From NCBI RefSeq assembly GCF_030116705.1, contig NZ_JAOTIK010000001.1:7530501-7594500 (forward strand): DNA of 64,000 nt, given 5' to 3'. This stretch comes from Streptomyces sp. ML-6 (GTDB lineage: Bacteria; Actinomycetota; Actinomycetes; Streptomycetales; Streptomycetaceae). Below, piece by piece: positions 34,098 to 43,800 of the stretch (its first letter is position 1; every line of letters starts with the position of its first letter). Both the position numbers and the translations under genes were made by a program. The notes beneath the pieces were generated by a model, which ran no database searches, was not told the DNA's origin, and was given only the letters and a program-made list of their open reading frames with translations.

Positions 34098-37000
34098 ATG
34101 ACGACGAACCCGATGATGGCCGCGGCCTCCGGCCAGCGGGTCGAGCAGGGCGGTTTCTCTCCCGCGGAAGCCCGCATCGCGGCAGTGTGGAATGCGGTGC
34201 TCGGTGCCGAGGTGACCGGGGCGGAGGACGAATTCTTCCGGCTCGGCGGCACCCTTCCGCAGGCGGCGGAAATGGCGCGCCGGATCGGGGAGGAATTCGG
34301 TTCGGAATTCAGTGCGGAAACACTGCCGGAGCCGTTGACGGTGCGGGCGGTGGCCTCGTTCCTCGCGGAGGAAGCCCTGTTGCGGGCCCGCCGGCTTTTC
34401 GAGTCGGCCGACTTCGATGCCGGGGACGCGACGGACGTCGTGGACGCCCTGGTGGCGGCCGGGGCCCCGGACGACGCCCCGGCCATACCCCGTGCGCCCC
34501 GGCACGGACACCCGCTGCCGCTGTCGTTCGCGCAGCACCGACTGTGGTTCCTGGACCAGTTGGAGCCCGGCCGGGCCGAATACCTGATCCCCATGGGACT
34601 GCGCATCAGCGGCCCGCTGGACGTCCCGGCACTGCGCGCGTCGCTGTCGGACCTGGTGGGCCGGCACGAGGTGCTGCGCACCCGCTTCGTCGTCGATGTG
34701 GACGGGAACCCCGGCCAGGTCGTCGACCCGCCCCGACCGCTGCCGCTCGCCGTTCATGACCTGCGGTCCGTCGCCGGGCGGGACGCCCGCGAGGAGGCGG
34801 CCGCCGCCCTCGTGGACACCGAGGGCTTCCGGCCGATGGACCTCGGCACCGGACCGATGGTGCGTGCGTTGCTGATCCGGCTGGCCGACGAGGAGCACCT
34901 GCTCTCTCTGACGGTGCATCACATTGCTTTCGACGGATGGTCGGTGGGGGTGCTGTCCCGGGAACTGACCGCGCTGTACGGTGCGCGGGTCGCGGAAACG
35001 GCCGCCGGACTGTCCGAACCTCCCCTCCAGTACGCCGACTTCGCGTCCTGGCAGCGCCAGTGGTTCACCGGCGAGGTACTGACGGAGCAACTGGACTACT
35101 GGCGCGCCCGACTGGCCGGCACCGAACCGCTGGAACTGCCCACCGACCGCCGACGCCCGGCACGGCGCAGCGGCAACGGTGCCATGCTCACCTTCCGCGT
35201 GCCGGCCAAGACCGCGGACGGCGCCCGCAGGCTCTCCAAGGAGGCCGGCGCGAGCCTGTTCATGACCCTGCTGGCGGTCTTTCAGACGGTGCTGGCGCGC
35301 TACAGCGGCCAGGAGGACATCGCGGTGGGCACGCCGATCGCCGGCCGCAACCGGGCCGAGATCGAGAACATGGTCGGCTTCTTCGTGAACACCCTGGTCA
35401 TGCGCACCGACCTGTCGGGCGACCCGGTGTTCACCGAGCTGTTGGACCGGGTCAAGGACACCGCGCTCGGTGCCTACGACCACCAGGACCTGCCCTTCGA
35501 ACGCCTCGTGGAGGAACTGGCCCCGCAGCGGGACCTGTCGCGCAATCCACTGTTCCAGGCGATGTTCGTCCTCCAGAACACCCCCGACAGCCAGTGCTGG
35601 GAACTGCCGGGCCTGACCGTGCGGCAGCTCGGCGTGTCCGCCCAGGACTCCAAGTTCGACTTCACCTTCTACGCCACCGAGGCCGCCGACGGCGCCCTGG
35701 ACGGCACCATCGTGTACTCCACCGACCTGTTCGACGAAGCCACGATGGTGCGGCTCGCCGGGCACTTCGAGACGCTGCTGGCCGCCGCCTGCGCCGCCCC
35801 GGACGCCCGGCTGTCCGAACTTCCGATGCTGACCGCCGCCGAGCGCCGGACGATCCTCGGCGAGTGGAACGGGGCCGACACCGACGCGCCGGACACGGTG
35901 ACCGTGACCCGGCTGATCGAGGAACAGGCCGCTCGCCGCCCCGACGCGCCGGCCGTGACCTGCGGCCCCGACCGACTGACCTACCGTCAACTCGATGAGC
36001 GGGCCGAGTGGATCGCCGACCGGCTGCGCGAGCGCGGCGCCGGACCGGGCACTCTGGTCGCGGTCTGCCTGGACCGCGGTACGGACATGGTGTGCACCCT
36101 GCTCGGCATCCACAAGTCGGGGGCGGCATACGTGCCGCTGGATCCGGCGTACCCCACGGACCGGCTCGCCCACATGGTCGAGGACAGCGGCACCCCACTG
36201 ATCGTCACCCAGTCCGCGCACACCGGCCGCCTGCCCGACCGCACACCGACGCTGCTGCTGGACGGGCACCGGACGGAGCGGGCGCACACCGCCTCCGCCG
36301 CTCCGGTGGCGCAGGCCGGCCCGGACGACGTGGCCTACGTGATCTACACCAGCGGTTCCACCGGCCGCCCCAAGGGCGTGCAGATCACCCACGGCGCGCT
36401 GCGCGCGCGGATGCGGGAGACCCGCCGTGAGCTGGGACTCACGTCCGAGGACCGGGTCCTGCAGTTCGCCTCGATCGCGTTCGACTCGTCGGTCGGCCAG
36501 ATGTTCGCCCCGCTCGTCTCCGGAGCCGCTCTGGTGCTGCGCGACGACACCTGGGACCCGGGTCGGCTGGCGGCGGCGCTGCGCGAGCACCGCGTCACGG
36601 TGGCATGGCTCACCCCGTCGGCGTTCGGGGCGCTGGCCGCCGACCTGGACGGGCCGGACGCGCTGGGCCCGCAGCTGCGACTGGTCCGGCTCGGCGGCGA
36701 GGCGCTCCAGCGGGAACAGGTCCGGCAGTGGTTCCGGCACTGCTCGGTGCCCCTGGTCAACGGCTACGGTCCCACGGAGGCCGCCCAGGAGGCGACGACC
36801 GCCAGGATCGACGGCCCCGTCGACCGGGTGCCGATCGGCCGGCCGGTCGCCAACGCGAAGGTGTTCGTGGTCGACCGCCACGGCCGGCCGGTGCCGGTGG
36901 GCGTGCCGGGCGAGATGTGGATCGGCTGCCCCGGACTGGCCCGTGGCTATCTGAACCGGCCCGAGCTGACCGACGAGAAGTTCACCGTCGTGGACGTGGA

Positions 37001-40000
37001 CGGCACACCGCGGCGCGTCTACCGCACCGGTGACCTCGCCCGGTGGCTGCCGGACGGGCGGCTGGAGTTCGTGGGCCGCTCCGACAACCAGGTCAAGCTG
37101 CGCGGCTACCGCATCGAACCGGGCGAGATCGAGACGGCACTGCTCACCCACCCCACGATCACCGGCGCCACCGTCGTGCTGCGCGAGGACGTCCCCGGGG
37201 TGCAGAGACTGGTGGCGTACGTGGTGCCCGTGGGCCCCCTCGACGCGAGCGCGCTGCGCACCCACCTCCAGCGCGACCTGCCGGACTACATGGTGCCCAC
37301 GGCGTTCGTGCCGCTGGAACGCATCCCGCTCACCCCGAACGGCAAGACCGACCGCCGGGCACTTCCCGCGCCCGCCTCCGACCGGTCCGGACTGGACGCC
37401 GCGTACACCGAGCCGCGCACGGACACCGAACGCACGGTGACCGAGGTGTGGTCCGAGGTGCTGGGCGTCGACCGGATCGGCGTGCACGACGACTTCTTCG
37501 CACTGGGCGGGCATTCCCTGCTGGCCACCCAGGTCGTCTCGCGGCTGCGCCGACGGCTGGGTGCCGATGTGCCGGTGCGCATGCTGTTCGGCGCGCCGAC
37601 CCCGGCGCTGCTGGCCGCGGCCGTGACGGAGCTGGACGGCACCGAGGCCGACCGCATCCCGGCGGCACCGCGCCACGGCACCCCGCCACCACTCAGCTTC
37701 GCGCAGCAACGGCTCTGGTTCCTGGACCAGTTGGAGCCGGGCCGGGCCGAATACCTGCTGCCCTTCGCCTTCCGCATCCACGGCCCCCTGGACACCGACG
37801 CCCTGAACGCCGCGTTCACCGCGGTGGTGGCGCGCCACGAGATCCTGCGCACCCGGTTCGGCACGGACCCGACGGGCTCCCCGGAGCAGCTGATCGACCC
37901 GGCACGGCCGGTGCGGATGCTGGTACGGGACCTGCGCCGGACGGGTGACCCGGCCGCCCGCGAGGACGCCCTGGCGGAGGTGCTGCGCGAGGACGGACTG
38001 CGCCCGGTCGACCTCGGCACCGGACCGATGCTGCGCGCGCTGCTGGTGCGGCTGGCCGACGAGGAGCACGTCCTGGCGGTCACCGTGCACCACATCGCCT
38101 TCGACGGCTGGTCGGTGGGCGTGCTGGTGCGCGAGCTGTCCGCACGGTACGCGGAAGCCCTCTCGGGCCACGCCGGAACGCCCGGACCGGATCCGCTGCC
38201 CGTGCAGTACGCCGACTACGCGGTGTGGCAGCGCGGCTGGCTGTCCGGCGCACCGCTGGAACGGCAACTGAGCTACTGGCGCGATCAGTTGGACGGACTG
38301 GAGCCGCTGGAACTGCCGACCGACCACGCCCGGCCGACGGAGCGCGGCGGTCGGGGCGAGGTGGTCCGGTTCTCGGTGCCCGCCGAGGTCGCCGCCCGTG
38401 CCCGCGCCGTGTCCGCCGAGAGCGGCGCGAGCCTGTTCATGACCCTGCTGGCCACCTTCCAACTGCTGCTGGCCCGCTACAGCGGGCAGCGGGACATCGG
38501 GGTCGGCAGCCCGGTCGCCGGCCGCAACCGGGCCGAGACGGAGGAGCTGATCGGCTTCTTCGTGAACACCCTGGTCCTGCGCACCGACCTGTCCGGCGAC
38601 CCGGCGTTCACCGAGTTGCTGGACCGGGTCAAGGACACCGCGCTCGGTGCCTACGACCACCAGGACCTGCCCTTCGAACGCCTCGTGGAGGAACTCGCCC
38701 CCGACCGCGACCTGTCCCGCAACCCCCTGTTCCAGACCATGTTCGCGCTGCAGAACACCCCGGGCGCGGACGCCTGGAACCTGCCGGGCCTGACCGCGGA
38801 ACCCGTCGAGTCCCCGGTCCGGGACGCCAAGTTCGACCTGTCGATGTACCTCGCGGAGGCGGCGGACGGCACCCTGGAAGGCGCCGTGGTCTACGCGGAC
38901 GACCTCTTCACCGAGGACACCGCGCGCCGCCTGGCCGGCCACTTCACCAACCTGCTGGCCGCGGCCACGATCCGCCCGCACAGCGCACTGTCCGAGCTGG
39001 AGATGCTGGACGCGGGGGAGCGGCACCGTGTCCTCACCGAGTGGAACGACACCGCCTCGCCCGTTCCGGCAACCACCCTGCACCAGTTGTTCGAGCAGCG
39101 GGCGGCACAGGACCCGGACGCGGTCGCGGTCGTCTGCGGCACGGAAAGCCTGACGTACCGACAGCTCGATGAGCGGGCCAACCGGCTGGCCCACCGACTG
39201 CGCGCCGTGCCGGGCATCGGCCCCGACGTACCCGTGGGCGTCTGCCTGGAACGCTCACCCGCCATGGTGTGGACGCTGCTCGGCATCCTGAAGGCCGGTG
39301 CCGCGTACGTCCCGCTCGACCCGGAACACCCGGAGGAACGGCTGGCGTACCTGGTGACGGACTCCGGCGCCCCGCTGATCGTCACCGACCTCGCGCACGC
39401 CGCCCTGCTGCCGGCCGGCCCGGAACTCCTGACCGTGGACCGCCCCACCGACCTGCCGGACACCCTGCCCACGGACGCCCCGGAACCCGTCGCGGACCCC
39501 GGCGACCTGTGCTACCTGATCTACACCAGCGGCTCCACGGGCCGCCCGAAGGGCGTCCGCATCGAACACCGCGGAGTGGTCAACTACCTGGCCGGCATGC
39601 AGCACGCGTTCCCGATCGCCCCGGGCGAGGGCTTCCTCCAGGCCACACCCCTGTCCTTCGACGTATCGGCGTACGAGATCTTCTGGCCCCTGTGGCAGGG
39701 TGCAACGGTCGTACTGGTGCCGGGCTCGGACCGGCTCGACATGACCGAGGTGTCCCGCCTGATGCGCGCCCACCGCGTGGTCGGCCTGCACTTCGTGCCG
39801 AGCTTGCTGGACATGTTCGTCTCCGGGGCCCGCCCCGAGGACTGCGCGCACCTGCGGTACGCCTTCGCCAGCGGCGAGCCGCTCCAGCCGACGCTGGTGA
39901 GCCGGTTCACCGAGAAACTCCCCGGCGACCTCATCAACCTGTACGGCGCCACCGAGGTCTCGGTCGACACGACGTACTGGCGGGCCTCGCGCACCGACCC

Positions 40001-40841
40001 CACCGGACCGGTCCTCGCGGGCCGCCCCATGGTCAACCAGACCGTGTACGTCCTGGACCCCGACCGCCGCCCCGTACCCGCGGGGGTGCTGGGCGAGGTG
40101 TACCTCGGCGGCGACAGCGTCGGGCGCGGTTACCACCAGCGGCCCGACCTCACCGCCGAGCGGTTCGTCACCGACCCGTTCCGCGGCGGCCGGATGTACC
40201 GCACGGGCGATCTCGGCCGGTTCACCGCCGACGGTGAACTGGACCTGCTGGGACGGATCGACCGCCAGGTCAAACTGCGCGGCGTCCGGGTCGAACTCGG
40301 CGAGATCGAGGCGACGCTGCTCACCCACGACACGGTCGGGGTCTGCGCGGTGGTGGTCCGGGAGGACACCCCCGGCGACAAGCGGCTGGTCGCCTACTGC
40401 GTGCCCGCCCCCGGCACCACGGCGGACATCGGCGCGTTGCGCGAATGGGCAGCCGAACGCCTGCCGCGCGCCATGATGCCGTCCACGTTCGCGATCCTGC
40501 CGGAACTGCCCCTCAACCGGAACGGCAAGGTCGACCACGCGGCACTGCCGGCCCCCGGCAACGACGGCGACAGCACGGCCGGATACACCGCACCACGGGA
40601 CGAGATCGAGGCGGAGATCGCCGGGATCATGGCCGCCGTGCTCGGCGTCGAACGCGTAGGAATCCACGAGGGGTTCTTCGAAGCCGGCGGGCACTCCCTG
40701 CTCGCCCTCCAACTCGTCAACCAGGTCGAGTCGGTGACCGGAGTACGCATCGGCCTGCGACGCCTTTTCCAGTCGCCGACCGTCATCGGCATCAAGCAAC
40801 AGCTCGTCGAATTGTTCGACGCGCAGGAACAGCTTTCCTGA
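34098..40841 (+). CDS. NRPS gene 1: (degenerate T)-C-A-T-C-A-T
   Basis: 2247 residues. It begins with a carrier-like domain (about 20-85) in which the usual GGHSL is GGTLP, so the serine for phosphopantetheine is absent. Then come C1 (HHIAFDGWS near 275), A1 ([11 protein letters not shown] near 750), T1 (GGHSLLATQ near 1138), C2 (HHIAFDGWS near 1332), A2 ([11 protein letters not shown] near 1809) and T2 (GGHSLLALQ near 2198). The hand-read A2 code D-V-Y-H-A-A-L-V-D-K resembles Ser/diaminopropionate codes; A1 (D-S-G-W-V-L-G-Q-E-K) matches nothing I know. There is no epimerase or termination domain, so the chain passes to gene 2, which starts 47 nt downstream. The start ATG 34098 follows GAGGAACTGGTGG. 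Confidence 0.95.
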   Translation: MTTNPMMAAASGQRVEQGGFSPAEARIAAVWNAVLGAEVTGAEDEFFRLGGTLPQAAEMARRIGEEFGSEFSAETLPEPLTVRAVASFLAEEALLRARRLFESADFDAGDATDVVDALVAAGAPDDAPAIPRAPRHGHPLPLSFAQHRLWFLDQLEPGRAEYLIPMGLRISGPLDVPALRASLSDLVGRHEVLRTRFVVDVDGNPGQVVDPPRPLPLAVHDLRSVAGRDAREEAAAALVDTEGFRPMDLGTGPMVRALLIRLADEEHLLSLTVHHIAFDGWSVGVLSRELTALYGARVAETAAGLSEPPLQYADFASWQRQWFTGEVLTEQLDYWRARLAGTEPLELPTDRRRPARRSGNGAMLTFRVPAKTADGARRLSKEAGASLFMTLLAVFQTVLARYSGQEDIAVGTPIAGRNRAEIENMVGFFVNTLVMRTDLSGDPVFTELLDRVKDTALGAYDHQDLPFERLVEELAPQRDLSRNPLFQAMFVLQNTPDSQCWELPGLTVRQLGVSAQDSKFDFTFYATEAADGALDGTIVYSTDLFDEATMVRLAGHFETLLAAACAAPDARLSELPMLTAAERRTILGEWNGADTDAPDTVTVTRLIEEQAARRPDAPAVTCGPDRLTYRQLDERAEWIADRLRERGAGPGTLVAVCLDRGTDMVCTLLGIHKSGAAYVPLDPAYPTDRLAHMVEDSGTPLIVTQSAHTGRLPDRTPTLLLDGHRTERAHTASAAPVAQAGPDDVAYVIYTSGSTGRPKGVQITHGALRARMRETRRELGLTSEDRVLQFASIAFDSSVGQMFAPLVSGAALVLRDDTWDPGRLAAALREHRVTVAWLTPSAFGALAADLDGPDALGPQLRLVRLGGEALQREQVRQWFRHCSVPLVNGYGPTEAAQEATTARIDGPVDRVPIGRPVANAKVFVVDRHGRPVPVGVPGEMWIGCPGLARGYLNRPELTDEKFTVVDVDGTPRRVYRTGDLARWLPDGRLEFVGRSDNQVKLRGYRIEPGEIETALLTHPTITGATVVLREDVPGVQRLVAYVVPVGPLDASALRTHLQRDLPDYMVPTAFVPLERIPLTPNGKTDRRALPAPASDRSGLDAAYTEPRTDTERTVTEVWSEVLGVDRIGVHDDFFALGGHSLLATQVVSRLRRRLGADVPVRMLFGAPTPALLAAAVTELDGTEADRIPAAPRHGTPPPLSFAQQRLWFLDQLEPGRAEYLLPFAFRIHGPLDTDALNAAFTAVVARHEILRTRFGTDPTGSPEQLIDPARPVRMLVRDLRRTGDPAAREDALAEVLREDGLRPVDLGTGPMLRALLVRLADEEHVLAVTVHHIAFDGWSVGVLVRELSARYAEALSGHAGTPGPDPLPVQYADYAVWQRGWLSGAPLERQLSYWRDQLDGLEPLELPTDHARPTERGGRGEVVRFSVPAEVAARARAVSAESGASLFMTLLATFQLLLARYSGQRDIGVGSPVAGRNRAETEELIGFFVNTLVLRTDLSGDPAFTELLDRVKDTALGAYDHQDLPFERLVEELAPDRDLSRNPLFQTMFALQNTPGADAWNLPGLTAEPVESPVRDAKFDLSMYLAEAADGTLEGAVVYADDLFTEDTARRLAGHFTNLLAAATIRPHSALSELEMLDAGERHRVLTEWNDTASPVPATTLHQLFEQRAAQDPDAVAVVCGTESLTYRQLDERANRLAHRLRAVPGIGPDVPVGVCLERSPAMVWTLLGILKAGAAYVPLDPEHPEERLAYLVTDSGAPLIVTDLAHAALLPAGPELLTVDRPTDLPDTLPTDAPEPVADPGDLCYLIYTSGSTGRPKGVRIEHRGVVNYLAGMQHAFPIAPGEGFLQATPLSFDVSAYEIFWPLWQGATVVLVPGSDRLDMTEVSRLMRAHRVVGLHFVPSLLDMFVSGARPEDCAHLRYAFASGEPLQPTLVSRFTEKLPGDLINLYGATEVSVDTTYWRASRTDPTGPVLAGRPMVNQTVYVLDPDRRPVPAGVLGEVYLGGDSVGRGYHQRPDLTAERFVTDPFRGGRMYRTGDLGRFTADGELDLLGRIDRQVKLRGVRVELGEIEATLLTHDTVGVCAVVVREDTPGDKRLVAYCVPAPGTTADIGALREWAAERLPRAMMPSTFAILPELPLNRNGKVDHAALPAPGNDGDSTAGYTAPRDEIEAEIAGIMAAVLGVERVGIHEGFFEAGGHSLLALQLVNQVESVTGVRIGLRRLFQSPTVIGIKQQLVELFDAQEQLS

Positions 40842-40888
40842 AACAGCGGCCCATTGCCCACACGAGAAGACGAAGAGGACGGAACATC

Positions 40889-43800
40889 ATGGGCGAGAAC
40901 TCGGTGGAGGCACGGCTGCTGTCCCGCATGCGGCGGCGTGCGGAAGCGGCTCGGATCGTACGGACCGACCGGGAGGCCGGACCACTGCCGCTGTCGTTCG
41001 CACAGCAGCGGCTCTGGTTCCTGGACCGGCTGACGCCGGACAGCGCGGAATACCTGGTGCCGACGGTGCTGCGAGTGCACGGCGCGCTGGACGTCCCCGC
41101 GCTCGGCACGGCACTGTCAGGCCTGGTGGCCCGGCACGAGGTGCTGCGGACGGCATTCCGGGCGGACGACAACGGCACACCGTGGCAGGTCATCGGCCCA
41201 CCCCGGCCGGTGGAAGTCACGGTCCACGACCTGCGGACCGAGACGGACGCGGAGACCCGCGCGGGCGAGGTGCTGCGCACCGAGGCGATACGGCCGTTCG
41301 ACCTGGAGGCCGGGCAGCTTCTGCGGGCCGACGCGGTGAGGATCGCGGACGACGACCACTTCCTGCTGCTGACGGTGCACCACATCGCTTCGGACGGTTG
41401 GTCCTCCGGGATTCTGGCCCGTGAGTTGCGTGAGTTGTATGCGGCTGCGGTGGCCGGGCGTGCGGCGTCGCTTCCCGAACTGTCCATCCAGTACGCGGAT
41501 TTCGCCGCCTGGCAGCGGGAGCAGCTGGACGGGGAGTTCCTGGAGCGGCAGCTGGCGTACTGGCGCGAACGTCTCACGGGGGTTCCGGCCCTGGAGCTGC
41601 CGACCGACCACAGCCGGCCGGCCGAGCGGGAGGGCGCCGAGGGCGACACCGTGTACTTCTCGGTGCCGTCGGAGGTGACGGAGGCGCTGCGGGCGACGGC
41701 GCGAGGGCAGGGCGCGAGCCTGTTCATGGCGTTGCTGTCCCTGTTCCAGATCGTTCTGGCCCGTTACTGCCGCCAGGACGACATCGCGGTCGGCACCCCG
41801 ATCGCCGGCCGCAACCGCGCCGAGACGGAGGGCCTGATCGGCTTCTTCGTGAACACCCTGGTCCTGCGCACCGACCTGTCCGGCGACCCGGCGTTCACCG
41901 AGTTGCTGGACCGGGTCAAGGAAACCGCGCTCGGTGCCTACGACCACCAGGACCTGCCCTTCGAACGCCTCGTGGAGGAACTCGCCCCTGACCGCGACCT
42001 CTCCCGCAACCCCCTGTTCCAGACCATGTTCGTCCTCCAGGCGCCCGGCAGCGCCGAGGACCAGGCATGGGAGCTGGCGGGCACACGGACCGAGCCGGTC
42101 GAGATCGAACGGGGAGTCGCCAAGTTCGACCTGACGCTCACGGCGGTCGAGTCGGCGGAAGGACTGCGCGCTGTCCTGGAGTATCGGACGGATTTGTTCG
42201 AGCGGGCGTCGGTGGAGCGGTTGGCGGGGCATTTCGTGACGTTGGCGGGGTCGGTTGCGGCTGCGCCGGGGGCGCGGTTGTCGGAGCTGAACATGTTGAC
42301 GGTGGGGGAGCTGCGGGAGGTGTTGGTGGAGTGGAATGGTGTGGCCGGTGGGTATCCGGAGACGGCGACGGTTCACCGGCTGGTGGAGGAGCGGGTGGCG
42401 GCGGGGCCGGGTGCGGTGGCGGTGGTGCAGGGGGAGCGGTGCTGGAGTTTTGGTGAGCTCAACGCGCGGGCGAACCGGCTGGCCCATCATCTGCGCGGGA
42501 GGGGCATTTCCCCGGACATGTTGGTGGGGGTGTGTCTGGAGCGTTCGCCGGAGCTGATCGCCACGCTGCTGGGCATCCTGAAGGCGGGGGCGGCGTTCGT
42601 TCCGCTGGACCCGGAGTACCCGGCCGACCGGATCACCTACATGGTGCGGGACGCGAAGGCCCCGCTGGTCATCACGAGCACGGGGCTGGCGGGCCGGCTG
42701 CCCGACGGGATCGAGCGCATCCTGGTCGACGGGCAGTGGCCGGAGGGTCCGGTGACGGATCCGGGGCCGGTGGGGTCGCCGGACGATCTGGCGTATGTGA
42801 TCTACACGTCGGGTTCGACGGGCCGGCCGAAGGGGGTGGCCCTGGAGCACCGGGGGGTGGTGAACTATCTGCACTGGTGCGACCGGAACTACCCGGCCGG
42901 TGCTCCGGGCGGGGTGGGGTCGGTGCTGTATTCGTCGGTGACGTTCGACCTGACGATCACGGCCCTGTTCCTGCCCCTGATCCAGGGCCGGCGGCTGGTG
43001 ATCCCGGTGACGGACGGGGAGCGGACGGCGTTCGACGCGGCGATCGACCTGGTCTGCACCAACACCCCGATCGGTTTCCTCAAGGCCACTCCCTCGCATC
43101 TGGAGGTGCTGGCCGCGCATCTGGAGACCCGCGGGGCGCGGCATCACATCACCACGATCGTGGCCGGCGGGGAGAACCTGGCCCCGCAGCTGGTGGCCCG
43201 GCTGCTGGCCGCCAGCAGCACGAAGACGACGATCAGCAACGAGTACGGCGCGACCGAGGGCTCGGTGGCCAACGTGATGAGCCTGACCACCGCACCCGAC
43301 CCGCACGGGGGCACCACCACCCTGGGCCGGGCGATCACGAACACCACCGCCTACATCGTCGACCACCACAACCAGCCCGCCCCCATAGGTGTCCCCGGCC
43401 ACGCCCTGCTCGGCGGGATCTGCCTGGCCCGCCACTACCACGACCGCCCCGACCTCACCGCGCAGCGCTTCACCCCCAACCCCTCGCCCCGCCCCGGCCC
43501 GACCCGCGTGTCTACCACACCGGCGACCTGGTCAAATGGCGGCCCGACGGCACGATGGAGTTCATCGGCCGGATCGACAACCAGGTCAAACTCCGCGGCT
43601 ACCGCATCGAGCTCGGCGAGATCGAGGCCGCCCTGAACACCCACCCCCACATCCACACCACCACCGTCACCACCCGCGAAGACACCCCCGGCAACAAACA
43701 ACTCGTCGCCTACATCGTGCCCGTCCCCGGACACACCCCCGACACCTCCGCACTGCGCGCCCACCTCCGCCGGCAGCTGCCCGACTACATGGTCCCCGTC

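Noticed and set aside
33849..39194. Very long leftward open frame opposite NRPS gene 1
   Set aside because: It is the mirror of a strongly coding rightward gene; high GC leaves long empty frames. No family motif is present in its translation.
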